A DNA stretch of 64,000 nt from Bacteroidota bacterium (lineage in GTDB: Bacteria > Bacteroidota > Bacteroidia > M30B66): NCBI GenBank assembly GCA_027483445.1, contig JAIXUS010000082.1:1-64000 (forward strand). Direction: 5' to 3'. A model generated the notes under the pieces. That model saw only the letters and a program-made list of their open reading frames with translations, was not told where the DNA came from and did no database searches. Positions 1-8,439 of the stretch are shown here, one piece after another (position 1 is the stretch's first letter; each line of letters opens with the position of its first letter). The translations under genes were made by a program, and so were the position numbers.

Positions 1-453
1 TCACCCATTCACCAACATCTCCACCACCTTTTGATCTACCGGAAAACTCATGTGATCGGGCGAAATCTGACTGAGCGGCACCCAACGGAAGCCCACGGAT
101 TCGTTGATTTCAGGAATATTCTCGTAAGGCGATGAAAGCACTTCAAATTCAGGTTGGCGAACGAAGCGACATTGGTAATACACCGAAATCAACTGTCCAC
201 CGCCGCGAAACATCGAACGGATGTAAAAGTCTGTTGTGTAAAAGTGCCTTACGACTTCAATTTCTTCGTTGCATTCCTCCATGAATTCGCGCATTAGCCC
301 CTCAATAAGCCCTTCTCCGAATTCTAAGCCCCCACCGGGAAACTTGGTCATGTATCGGTTTTGACAATATTCGTCGGTTACCAGCAGCTCGTTGCGCTCG
401 TTTACAACCAATCCATACACGCGAATATTAAAGTGATTAACCGGCTCCTCCAT
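1..453 (-). CDS. Nudix hydrolase
   Basis: A 150-residue protein that should hydrolyse a nucleoside-diphosphate-linked substrate in the cytoplasm; the substrate cannot be read from sequence. The Nudix box runs from G41 to about N62, with E47, R55, E56, E59 and E60 in the GX5EX7REUXEE pattern. The usual last glycine of the box is asparagine (N62). The length is normal for a single-domain Nudix enzyme. The stop codon occupies the first three bases of the window, so the gene is complete. It is divergent from the MutS2-like gene. Family is sure; function beyond it is not. Confidence 0.9.
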   Translation of the reverse strand: MEEPVNHFNIRVYGLVVNERNELLVTDEYCQNRYMTKFPGGGLEFGEGLIEGLMREFMEECNEEIEVVRHFYTTDFYIRSMFRGGGQLISVYYQCRFVRQPEFEVLSSPYENIPEINESVGFRWVPLSQISPDHMSFPVDQKVVEMLVNG

Positions 454-535
454 GATTGCAAACTACTGTGAATTTTATGAAACCAAACATCTCTAAAGGG
501 TTGTTGTTTCGATGGGAGCATTTTATCTTGCCCGT

Positions 536-2614
536 ATGCGAGTTTACCCCGACGATGTTTACCATCGCTTTGAGTTTGAGCGAATCCGCGAGGCCGTCGA
601 ACAGCACTGTCGTAGCAACCTGGCCCGTGAAATGGCTTTGCACATGCAACCCATCAATCAGCCAGAAGTATTAGAGCCTCTACTCAAACAAACCCACGAA
701 TACCTCGGAGTGCTTCGCAGCGGAGCGTTCTTTCCACCCAGTCAGTTTCAGGAAATCGTTCGGGAGCTCAGCCTCCTTCAGGTATCAGGTGCTACATTGC
801 TCGAAAAACAAGTCTTACTTCTTCGCGACCTGGCCGATACCGCGAATAGCCTGATTCGATACCTCAGCGACAAGCAGGCGGTAATTCCGGCGCTCTGCGG
901 ACTGTTTCAGGGGCAGGAAGTGAATAAAGAAATTCTGGTGCTGATCGACGAAATTCTCGATCCGGCTGGCGAGGTTCGCAGCTCCGCCTCCAAAGAGTTG
1001 GCCGAAATCCGCAAAAACCTCAGCACCGCCAAACGGGAGCTCGACAAGGTATTTCGCGCCCAGTTAACGAAGCTTAAAAAGCTGGGCTGGCTGGCCGAAA
1101 CAGAGGAGTCGGTTTACAATGGCCGCCGAGTACTTTCGGTAATGGCCGAACAGAAACGCAACGTCAAAGGACTCATTCAGGGCAGCTCCGACACCGGAAA
1201 AACCTCATTCATTGAGCCCATCGAAACGGTCGATCTGAACAACGAGGTGTTTGAGCTTCAAACGCAGGAACGGCGCGAAATCATGTGGATTTTGCATCAA
1301 CTCACCCAGCGACTTCGTCCACAACGGAACTGGCTCAGTTCGGCACAAGACGCATTGGCCGAGCTCGATTTTACCCGGGCAAAGGCTTATTTCGCGCGCG
1401 ACATCAATGCCACCATGCCCGCTTTCAGTAGTAAGCCGGTTTCTAACCTAATTGATGCCCGACACCCCATTTTGGTATTGCAAAATCGCCAAAGCCAGAA
1501 AGCCGTAGTGCCGATGAGCTGCATGCTCGATGCCCGACAGCGAATGGTGGTGATTTCTGGTCCCAATGCCGGTGGTAAGTCCATCGCCCTGAAAACCATC
1601 GGACTGCTGCAACTAATGTGGCAGAGCGGACTGTTGGTGCCGGCATCGGAACGCTCGGAATTAGGCATCTTTCACCGTTTGTTCGCCGACATTGGCGATA
1701 GTCAGTCGATAGAATATGAGCTGAGCACCTACAGCTCGCGGCTAGCGCGGATGAAATACTTCCTCGAATTTGCCGACCGCAGAACCCTCGTGTTGATCGA
1801 TGAGTTCGGCACCGGTACCGACCCTGAACTCGGAGGAGCCATTGCCGAAGCCATTCTCGAGGAATTGGCCGGCATGAAAGCCCTTGGTGTAATTACCACG
1901 CATTACATGAACATTAAGTTGGCCGCCGAACGGCTAGAAGGCGTGGTGAATGCCTGCATGCAGTTCGACGATGAAACCCTGATGCCACTGTTTCGCTTAC
2001 AAATTGGTCAGCCGGGAAGTTCTTACACCTACGTAATTGCCGAAAAAGCAGGGCTGCCTAAAGCGGTGGTCGACCGAGCAAGGAGCCGCACTACCAGCGA
2101 TAAACTTACTCTCGACAGTTTGTTGCAGCAACTGCATCAACAACAACAGGAGCTGAAGAAGATGGCCGAGGTGTTCGATGAGAAGCAGATTAAAGCAGAG
2201 GCTTCTAAACAGCGCTATGATGAGTTGTTTAATCGCTGGAAGGAGAAAATAGAGAAGAAGAACGCCACAGCCGACGAAGATCACAAGCTCATGGAGCTCG
2301 GGAAAAGGCTACAGGGCTGGGCCAAGGAGTGGGAAGCCTCGAAAGACAAAAAAGAGCTGCTCCAAAAAATTACGCGCACCTTTAGCGCCGAAAAGCGAAA
2401 GAAAATCAGCAAAGCTCAGGAGCTCAAAAAGGAGAAAAAACGCATTGCAGAATTGGAGCGCAAAAAGCTGGTGATAAAGGTCGGTTCCCGCGTGAAACTG
2501 TTGAAGGGAAAGCAACTCGGCGTGGTGGAAGACATCCAGGGCAACAAAGCCAAAGTGATGTTCGGCAACCTAAAGACAATCGCCAGCCTGGAAAATCTGG
2601 AGGCGGTGGATTGA
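536..2614 (+). CDS. mutS2: MutS2-like DNA-binding ATPase lacking an Smr domain
   Basis: A MutS-family ATPase of the MutS2 branch, whose members bind branched DNA and, in some bacteria, collided ribosomes. I place the start at 536 (MRVYPDD), as family members begin close to this residue; an in-frame ATG also lies at 512. From 536 the Walker A motif GPNAGGKS is at about residues 342-349 and Walker B (LIDE) at about 420-423. A charged coiled-coil linker follows, then a KOW-like segment near the C-terminus. Canonical MutS2 proteins are about 780-800 residues and carry a C-terminal Smr nuclease domain; this one ends right after the KOW-like part at 692 residues. A family A repeat begins within about 50 bp of the stop. 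Smr-less forms exist in Bacteroidota, so this need not be a truncation. Confidence 0.88.
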   Translation: MRVYPDDVYHRFEFERIREAVEQHCRSNLAREMALHMQPINQPEVLEPLLKQTHEYLGVLRSGAFFPPSQFQEIVRELSLLQVSGATLLEKQVLLLRDLADTANSLIRYLSDKQAVIPALCGLFQGQEVNKEILVLIDEILDPAGEVRSSASKELAEIRKNLSTAKRELDKVFRAQLTKLKKLGWLAETEESVYNGRRVLSVMAEQKRNVKGLIQGSSDTGKTSFIEPIETVDLNNEVFELQTQERREIMWILHQLTQRLRPQRNWLSSAQDALAELDFTRAKAYFARDINATMPAFSSKPVSNLIDARHPILVLQNRQSQKAVVPMSCMLDARQRMVVISGPNAGGKSIALKTIGLLQLMWQSGLLVPASERSELGIFHRLFADIGDSQSIEYELSTYSSRLARMKYFLEFADRRTLVLIDEFGTGTDPELGGAIAEAILEELAGMKALGVITTHYMNIKLAAERLEGVVNACMQFDDETLMPLFRLQIGQPGSSYTYVIAEKAGLPKAVVDRARSRTTSDKLTLDSLLQQLHQQQQELKKMAEVFDEKQIKAEASKQRYDELFNRWKEKIEKKNATADEDHKLMELGKRLQGWAKEWEASKDKKELLQKITRTFSAEKRKKISKAQELKKEKKRIAELERKKLVIKVGSRVKLLKGKQLGVVEDIQGNKAKVMFGNLKTIASLENLEAVD

Positions 2615-2644
2615 AAAGGCGAAAGTTAAAAGTTAAAAGGCGAA

Positions 2645-2856
2645 AGGTTTTCCCTTTTCCCTCGCGCAAGCGCAAGCGGGTGCAGCGGATACCCCGGAAA
2701 ACAGAGTGAGTGTGGGCGTGAGAGCGAGAGGGAAGAGCGTGTGTAAGTGAGCGTGAGTGGGGGAGCGAGCTCTGTTTGAGGAGTAGCAGCGAAAGACGCG
2801 GTGCCCGGCGATGCAGCACCAATACACCGTGAGGCTCAGCGAGGCAGGCGCCCATA
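2645..2856 (+). repeat. Family A structured repeat, copy A1
   Basis: Copy of a dispersed intergenic element. It runs from CGCAAGCGGGTGCAGCGGAT through CCCCGGAAAACAGAG, a purine-biased GTGAG-rich stretch, CTCTGTTT, then GCGGTGCCCGGCGATGCAGC and GGCAGGCGCCC. The hairpin arms are AAACAGAG (2699-2706) and CTCTGTTT (2770-2777), with about 63 nt between. It fills the gap between the convergent mutS2-like and T9SS cargo genes (2615-2923). Just upstream, 2618-2650 holds a GAAAGTTAAAAG-type flank that also occurs near other copies. Open frames across it are by-products of the repeat. Confidence 0.85.
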
Positions 2857-2923
2857 ACCCACACAATTGAGAGTAACCAAGCCCTCAACTGCTTTTCGGC
2901 ATTAGCTCAGACTTATGCTTTTA

Positions 2924-5290
2924 TTAATTGCTGCGGATGAGGGTTACGACGCCTTTTTTCTCAAAGGCCACGTCTTTGATGTCGGTGCCGGTGATCATGT
3001 AAAAGTACGTGCCGTCGGTCATGTCGTTGTCTTCCAAAGCGCCATTCCAGCCATTGCTTACCTCATTCCACTCGAAAAGAAGCTTGCCCCAACGGTTGAA
3101 AACCCGGCCATTAAAGGTTTTTACCGCATTGTGCTTCACTTGAAAAAGATCGTTGATGCCGTCGCCATTGGGTGAAAACACGTTGGGAACCACCAAAACA
3201 AGCTGGTCGCTCAAGACTTTGATAACCTGGCTGGTGGTATCGGTACAACCGCTCGAATTGGTGCATGCAAGCTGCAAAACGTAGGTTCCGCTGTCGCTAA
3301 AAACGAGGGTTCCCGGCGCGCTGAAGTCGGTTAATACAGAATCGTTCAAAGTCCAAACGCAGGTTTCGGCATTGAGGCTGTTGGAGGTCACTTCTACAGG
3401 CAAAACGGTGTAACCTGAGTCCTGGCTGAGGCTAAATTCAGCTACAACGGGCAATCCGGTAATTTCTAGGGTATCGCTGGCCGTGTTGCAAAGTCCTGTG
3501 CGGCTGAGAATGTATGTGCCGGCCTCGTTTACCTGGATACTGTTGCTTTGAGCGCCTGTGTTCCAAGTGTTTAGCGTCGACTCGGAAGATTCGAGGCTGA
3601 GTGGACCGCCTTCGCAGAGTGAAGTTCCGTTGAGTGGAAGAATTTGCGCGGTAATTAAATCGTTACGCTGCAGCTCTACAACGATCGGAGCGCTTTCGCA
3701 GGATCCTTCAGTAGCCGTTACGTAGAACTCGCCCTCTTCAACCGTAGGTGTGTAGGTGTTTCCACTGCCCAATTCAACATTGAGCGTGCTGTTCGAGTAC
3801 CAGGTAAGGTTACTGCCGCTGGCGCTGAGGCTTGGAATGGGCTCGCCTTCGCAGTACACCACAAATGTATCGGCGGTAGGAATGGCAACCACAGAGAACT
3901 CTACACTCACTGGAACACTGTCGGAGCTGCAGCCTTCGGCCGTTTGGTTTACCCAAAAGGTGGCGTTTTGGTTGGCGGGTGGACTAAACGTATTGCCGGT
4001 GTTGAGCAGTTGATTGAGGGCATTGTCGGCAAACCAATTCGTTGTCGCCCCAGGATCGGCTTGGGCACTGAGGGGTGTTGGCGTTTCGCCATTGCAAAAC
4101 ACGGTTTGCCCGGTTACGATTGGTGTAGCCAGATTTATGATTTGAAAAGTCTGACTTTCAGTATCGGTACAAACACCGCTGCCAACCGTGTAGGTAACGG
4201 TAACGTCGCCATTGAAACCGCTAACATTGATTACCCCATTAAAAACTCCGGGGCCCGACCATGTTCCGCCGGGCGTGCCGGTAACCAGACTGTTGAGCGC
4301 AAGGGTACCAACAGTACCGCATACAATTTCGGGGTTGGTAAAGCTGGCATCTACGTTTGGACTTACGGTAAACGTTTGGGTTACCGAGGCTGTTCCCGGA
4401 TTGCAATCGTTGGTTGGATCAACTGTGTAAGTTATACTCACCTGACCGCTCACCTGAGAAGGGTTGAAGGTAGAACCGGTAATGCCCGGACCTGTCCATG
4501 TTCCACCTGAAGTGCCCGTTACAAGGTTGTTGAGGTTAATTGGAGCGTTGGTCTGACAAAGCGGACCGGGGTTCGTCCATTCGGCCGAGAAAGGCTCAAA
4601 TGGGGCCTGACAGCCGGTATTGCCGTAGGTAGGAGTTCCATCGGGCGTGTAGTCTACAAATGCACCATTCTGATCTCCTTGGACACCGGCAGTTGTTACC
4701 AAGTTACCACGGATATAGGTTACCTCTTCATAACAAGGGTTTGCTCCATTAATTTGTATGCGTAAAGTTTGTTCTTGCGGAGTGGCTATTGCATTGTAAT
4801 TCAAAAAGTGCCCACCGGTCTGGCCAGAATGTTGTTGATAAATCACAAAAAGGGTGTCGGTAAGATTGGCAAATGAATTAAGCGCAGCCGAAACCTCGAA
4901 ACTGGTAATGGCCAATACACGGGCATTCGCCGGTATTACCCCTTGGGGAGGCTCTTGCAAAAAGCCACAAATGTTGGAGATGGTAGAATTAAGTTCAACC
5001 GTTTTATTAGCGGTTTGGGCATTTTGAACAAAGCCACCGAAAACCAGTTGAGGATTTACGTCGACCGATGGCCAACCATTGACAATTTGAATTTCAGTGA
5101 TATTGATTGGATTGGCTCCCACCCGGAAACGGAACATTTCATTAAGCCCTTCTGGACTGCTAAGGTCATCGCAGGAATTGGCAAGTATGGTTTCAACTTC
5201 AATACAATTCTGCGCTTTTCCAGTTATTGCTGCAAAATGGAAAACAAAAAAGACGAGGAATAGGCCGATTGGAAAATGTTTCATCCACAT
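2924..5290 (-). CDS. Secreted protein with type B T9SS sorting domain
   Basis: A 788-residue exported protein. It has an N-terminal signal peptide ending near AITGKAQ, an N-terminal globular part, then several Ig-like/PKD-type modules rich in Gly, Thr and Asn (for example the repeated GTxGGTWxGPG pattern near the middle). The last about 90 residues, from VPNVFSPNGDGINDLF through NRWG to the C-terminus, match the gliding-motility-associated type B T9SS sorting domain (CHU_C). It should therefore cross the outer membrane by T9SS and be attached or released there. Two starts are possible (5290 and 5284, MKHFPIG). No catalytic domain is recognised, so an adhesive or structural surface role is an inference. 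Confidence 0.9.
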   Translation of the reverse strand: MWMKHFPIGLFLVFFVFHFAAITGKAQNCIEVETILANSCDDLSSPEGLNEMFRFRVGANPINITEIQIVNGWPSVDVNPQLVFGGFVQNAQTANKTVELNSTISNICGFLQEPPQGVIPANARVLAITSFEVSAALNSFANLTDTLFVIYQQHSGQTGGHFLNYNAIATPQEQTLRIQINGANPCYEEVTYIRGNLVTTAGVQGDQNGAFVDYTPDGTPTYGNTGCQAPFEPFSAEWTNPGPLCQTNAPINLNNLVTGTSGGTWTGPGITGSTFNPSQVSGQVSITYTVDPTNDCNPGTASVTQTFTVSPNVDASFTNPEIVCGTVGTLALNSLVTGTPGGTWSGPGVFNGVINVSGFNGDVTVTYTVGSGVCTDTESQTFQIINLATPIVTGQTVFCNGETPTPLSAQADPGATTNWFADNALNQLLNTGNTFSPPANQNATFWVNQTAEGCSSDSVPVSVEFSVVAIPTADTFVVYCEGEPIPSLSASGSNLTWYSNSTLNVELGSGNTYTPTVEEGEFYVTATEGSCESAPIVVELQRNDLITAQILPLNGTSLCEGGPLSLESSESTLNTWNTGAQSNSIQVNEAGTYILSRTGLCNTASDTLEITGLPVVAEFSLSQDSGYTVLPVEVTSNSLNAETCVWTLNDSVLTDFSAPGTLVFSDSGTYVLQLACTNSSGCTDTTSQVIKVLSDQLVLVVPNVFSPNGDGINDLFQVKHNAVKTFNGRVFNRWGKLLFEWNEVSNGWNGALEDNDMTDGTYFYMITGTDIKDVAFEKKGVVTLIRSN

Positions 5291-5341
5291 AATGATTGAT
5301 GAAGCAAGATAAACATTGCACCGAATAAATTTACAGGTGAT

Positions 5342-6934
5342 TTAATTTTCAAAAATCAAAAAGTGCGCACCTTCCGGTGGAAGCGCTTCGAGGCTATGGC
5401 TCAGCCATTCAGCACCAAAGCGTTTGAACACATCCGGAAGCATCCAAACCCGCTCCTGTAAACTGCCCGAAGGGTAAAGCTCAGCCCACAAAAGTTCGAG
5501 TTGACGCATTTTATCGCTCTCCTTGCGGCGGTATTCCCTGAACAGCTTCTCCGAAAAGCCCTCTACCTGCTTGTTCAGTCGCACGCCCAAGGCTTTTGCC
5601 GATTGCACCGTGGGCGCATTCAGCTTTTGGGCTTTGGCCTCAAGCGCCGCAAGCAATTGCTGCAACTGCATCTTCTCGTGTTGCAAACTTAAATCGTCGG
5701 CTGAGTGCGCCTCCACCCAAATCCGTTTTACCGCGTCGAGCTTCTTCAGCACATCGGAGGGCTCAATCCCACTGTTTTCGCGACGGTGCGTGTTTGTAGC
5801 ATCCAGCCAAAGGGCCGAATTGCGCAACAATAAAACAGGGTAAGGAATTCCATGCGCTTCAAAAATGCCCTTCATTTCCAACCAGTACGCTACCTCTGCA
5901 GCACCTCCAAAGTAGGCCAGGTTAGGCAGAATGCACTCCTGATAAACGGGGCGCATCATCACATTCGGTGAAAAACACTCCGGGCTTCGGCGAATCGCAT
6001 CGCGGATCTCCTCCGCTGTCCAGCGAAACCTGCCATCAACAGTCTGAAAACCACTTTCACCCCGTTCAATCCGCTCACGATAGTGCTCGGCGAGGTAGAA
6101 AAAGTTGATTTCTCGCCCTTCCACCTGAACCGAAAAATGCTCATGTAAATATCCAATCGCCGCTCTGCTTTCACGATAGCTTGTCTGCTCCAGAATGTCT
6201 TTTTCTATGTGCTTGGCAAACAAGGCCTTCAGGCGAGCATCGTCGGGGTCGAGCACCAAAAGCCCAAACGCGCTAAAAAGACGAATGGCCAGCTTTTGTG
6301 TTGCACGCGCCAATGTTGGCTCTGCATAAGCCTCATCAATAGCCTGTTGAAGCACTTGCAGATCGGCGTTTTTATCAATATACCCACGAACAGCCTCCAA
6401 AACAGGCTCAAGTCCTTGCGTGCTCAATCGCCCGGCTGCACCTTGCCCGGTTGTGTTCCACGTTGAGGTGTTTTGCCCCAAATGAACATGGTTAATCTCC
6501 TCAATATCATGATCTTCAGAGGCTAGCCAAAATACAGGCACAAAATTCAAATGGGGCCTTTCCTGCTTTAAAACCTTGCACAACCGAATCGCCGACAAGA
6601 TCTTTAGCGTAGTATACATCGGCCCGAGCAGCAGCCCACACTGTTGCCCGGTTGTAACAGTAAATGTATTTGCCAAGCGCAGTAAGACAATGTTTTGCAA
6701 GGCCTCTTCTGTTGCCAGGCCCAGCTGGCGGTACTGCTCCTCAAGCACAGCAGCAAGGGTTTCGCGGTGCGACAGCTGGAAGTTTTGCCTCCGCTCAATT
6801 TGCCGGAGTACGCCATCCACCGAAGGTGCTTCTCCATACAAATGCTCCAATTCGGGCGCCTCATTCAAATAGGCCTTCACGAGGGCATTTAGCGGTCCTT
6901 GAACCGCCGGTATGGCATAACATCGCGATTTCAT
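5342..6934 (-). CDS. bshC: Bacillithiol biosynthesis cysteine-adding enzyme BshC
   Basis: BshC adds cysteine to glucosaminyl-malate in the last step of bacillithiol synthesis. The family signature is clear in the first third: VTTGQQCGLLLGPMYT, followed by VPVFWLASEDHDIEEINH. I set the start at 6934 (MKSRCYAIPAVQG), giving 530 residues, the usual family length; a longer frame reaches 7054 but its extra residues lie in sequence next to repeat A2. A -7-like box (CACCTTTG) lies only five bases before this ATG. No bshA or bshB is in the window, which is usual as the genes are often scattered. Confidence 0.93.
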   Translation of the reverse strand: MKSRCYAIPAVQGPLNALVKAYLNEAPELEHLYGEAPSVDGVLRQIERRQNFQLSHRETLAAVLEEQYRQLGLATEEALQNIVLLRLANTFTVTTGQQCGLLLGPMYTTLKILSAIRLCKVLKQERPHLNFVPVFWLASEDHDIEEINHVHLGQNTSTWNTTGQGAAGRLSTQGLEPVLEAVRGYIDKNADLQVLQQAIDEAYAEPTLARATQKLAIRLFSAFGLLVLDPDDARLKALFAKHIEKDILEQTSYRESRAAIGYLHEHFSVQVEGREINFFYLAEHYRERIERGESGFQTVDGRFRWTAEEIRDAIRRSPECFSPNVMMRPVYQECILPNLAYFGGAAEVAYWLEMKGIFEAHGIPYPVLLLRNSALWLDATNTHRRENSGIEPSDVLKKLDAVKRIWVEAHSADDLSLQHEKMQLQQLLAALEAKAQKLNAPTVQSAKALGVRLNKQVEGFSEKLFREYRRKESDKMRQLELLWAELYPSGSLQERVWMLPDVFKRFGAEWLSHSLEALPPEGAHFLIFEN

Positions 6935-6999
6935 TGAGGCAAAGGTGCAAAAAAACCTATCAGTCCAACGGGAATTCCCTGCGCGCTTCGCAATTCTAT

Positions 7000-7184
7000 T
7001 TGGGCGCATGCCTCGCTGTGCCTTTGGGTACGCTTCAGCTGCATCGCCGGGCACCGCGTGTTTCGCTCCTACTCCTCAAACAGAGCTCGCTCCCCCGCTC
7101 ACGCTCTCACTCCCACACTCACTCTGTTTTCCGGGGTATCCGCTTCACCCGCTTGCGCTACGCTTCGCGAGTTCGATGGAAAGG
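7000..7184 (-). repeat. Family A structured repeat, copy A2
   Basis: Inverted copy of the family A element. On the plus strand it starts TTGGGCGCATGCCTCGCTG, continues with GCATCGCCGGGCACCGCGTG, has hairpin arms AAACAGAG (7078-7085) and CTCTGTTT (7122-7129), and ends with GGTATCCGCTTCACCCGCTT and a TCGCGA-containing flank. It occupies most of the gap between the divergent bshC and the small secreted-protein gene at 7314, unlike A1 and A4, which sit at gene 3' ends. Confidence 0.85.
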
Positions 7185-7267
7185 AGCAAAACCAATCCAA
7201 ATTGTTATTCGAAATTATACCCCGAAGCCCTACCTATACCATGCAATTCGACCAGCCCACATTCCTC

Positions 7268-7275
7268 TATATTTG
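7268..7275 (+). promoter_or_regulatory. -7 promoter box TATATTTG
   Basis: A perfect match to the Bacteroidota -7 consensus TAnnTTTG, 38 bases before the ATG at 7314. No convincing -33 TTTG is seen at the usual spacing. A short leader of about 35 nt would result. Confidence 0.5.
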
Positions 7276-7313
7276 TATTCAGCTATTCTTTAACAGATTG
7301 AGTTCTCAACACC

Positions 7314-7952
7314 ATGAATGCAACTAAGTATACATTTAATGTTTCTCAAACCTTAACACGAATATTCATCATTCTTCTCTCAATTTGCTTATCGGCGCCC
7401 ATCTTTGCTCAGAAAGAGAAGAAGATTCCGAGCCGCTTCAAAAAGGGTTTCATTGTAAAACAAACCGGCGACACACTTTTTGGCCATGTCAATTACAACG
7501 ATATTCTGTACATCCGATTCATGGATCAAAACGGGAAAAAGAAAACGTATACTGCCGCGAAGATCCGCGGTTTTGGAGATCTTGAGCAAAGTCGATTCAT
7601 GGAATCGCATTTCATGGCCCATAAAGACGCATCCTATTTTTTCGAGCGAGTCGTTTCAGGAAAATATCCCTTGCTTTTCAGTTTTGAAAACGCATCCTCA
7701 CAAGCACCTGCCATAGGTGTAAGTGGTCTATTAGTGGGTGTAATGGATGGTTTGATTTCAAGCAAGTATATTTCACCATTTTACTTCGTCAAAGACGGTC
7801 AACTCCGCGTATTACCGGCTAATGCTGATAGATTCCAGGCGACTATGCTGGAGCACTTCTCAGAGGTGGATTACATTATCGCAATTAAAGATTCCCCAGA
7901 ATTCAAGTTCAACAACGTAGTGAGTATATTTCAATACATGAACCCTAGATAG
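7314..7952 (+). CDS. Small secreted protein of unknown function
   Basis: A 212-residue protein with a signal peptide (hydrophobic residues about 15-30, cleavage near PIFAQ). The mature N-terminus has the pattern KKGFIVKQTGDTLFGHVNY, common in Bacteroidota periplasmic or outer-membrane proteins of unknown role (a 'GxIVxxxGDTxxGxVxY' opening followed by a KKKTYTAAKIRGF element). A short hydrophobic glycine-rich stretch (IGVSGLLVGVMDGLI) lies near residue 140. The stop codon TAG at 7950-7952 overlaps the first base of the MITE-like repeat B1, so the original C-terminus may have been altered by that insertion. No function can be assigned. Confidence 0.75.
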   Translation: MNATKYTFNVSQTLTRIFIILLSICLSAPIFAQKEKKIPSRFKKGFIVKQTGDTLFGHVNYNDILYIRFMDQNGKKKTYTAAKIRGFGDLEQSRFMESHFMAHKDASYFFERVVSGKYPLLFSFENASSQAPAIGVSGLLVGVMDGLISSKYISPFYFVKDGQLRVLPANADRFQATMLEHFSEVDYIIAIKDSPEFKFNNVVSIFQYMNPR

Positions 7953-8194
7953 GGCTTACTGAAAAACACTCAATAGTTTTATTGATAACACTTTAGCCTC
8001 TGTTTGAATTAGACCTAATGCAAGAGTTTTTAGTCGAGCTTTTGAAAATCCATGCACGCTTAAATTCATGAAGTTCAATTTTTCGTTAGCCAGAAATAAT
8101 GCATCTGCTTCGTTGCCCGCGGCTCGCAGTATTCAATATACAGCTTCGCCTTTCGCCTCGCATCTGCTGCATTTCTGACTTTTTCAGTAAGCCC
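7952..8194 (+). mobile_element. Family B MITE-like element, copy B1
   Basis: A 243-bp element with terminal inverted repeats: GGGCTTACTGAAAAA at the left end and TTTTTCAGTAAGCCC at the right end. The interior is closely similar to B4 at 57573, including GCGGCTCGCAGTATTCAATA, with no transposase frame. Flanking hexamers are TAGATA and TCCTTA, which match at only three of six positions, so the target duplication is not preserved here. It begins on the stop codon of the preceding gene. Beyond it, 8283-8345 holds a fragment of a family A flank; the rest of the gap to 8440 shows nothing I recognise. Confidence 0.85.
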
Positions 8195-8282
8195 TCCTTA
8201 ATCTTTAGAAGATGCAGGTTAACATTTGAATGCGCGACACTGATGTAAATGGTGAGAAGTATAAATCCCAATGTTTCGGGAA

Positions 8283-8345
8283 AGAACGAAGTACGCTGCG
8301 CTTCGCGAGTAGAAAGGTGAAAGTGGAAAGTCGAAAGGATTTAAA
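8283..8345 (-). repeat. Orphan flank of a family A repeat
   Basis: The stretch GTACGCTGCGCTTCGCGAG followed by TAGAAAGGTGAAAGTGGAAAG corresponds, in reverse complement, to the outer flank seen beside A2 (7165-7184) and A5 (54225-54285). The core of the element (hairpin and GGCGCCC end) is absent. It looks like a broken half copy. Confidence 0.5.
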
Positions 8346-8439
8346 ATAAAACCAAGCGGTCGAACCCGAAATCGATGTGCTCAAATGTCCCGATACGAAA
8401 TACGCAATACGTTATACCTTCAATATTTCACCGCAGACC

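Noticed and set aside
2700-2765. GTGAG-rich stretches as a CRISPR array or direct-repeat array
   Set aside because: The units are short, irregular and without spacers, and lie inside the loop of a structured repeat.
2424-2888. Open frame of 154 codons on the minus strand across repeat A1, with similar frames in A2, A3 and A4 (shared peptide GACLAEPHG...HRRAPRVSLLLL)
   Set aside because: The similarity comes from the DNA repeat. Differences between copies are not biased to synonymous sites, start codons vary, A5 shifts frame and A3 diverges in the middle, so coding is not supported.
6664-7293. A 209-codon plus-strand frame opposite the bshC start
   Set aside because: It is a shadow of bshC on the other strand that runs on into repeat A2.
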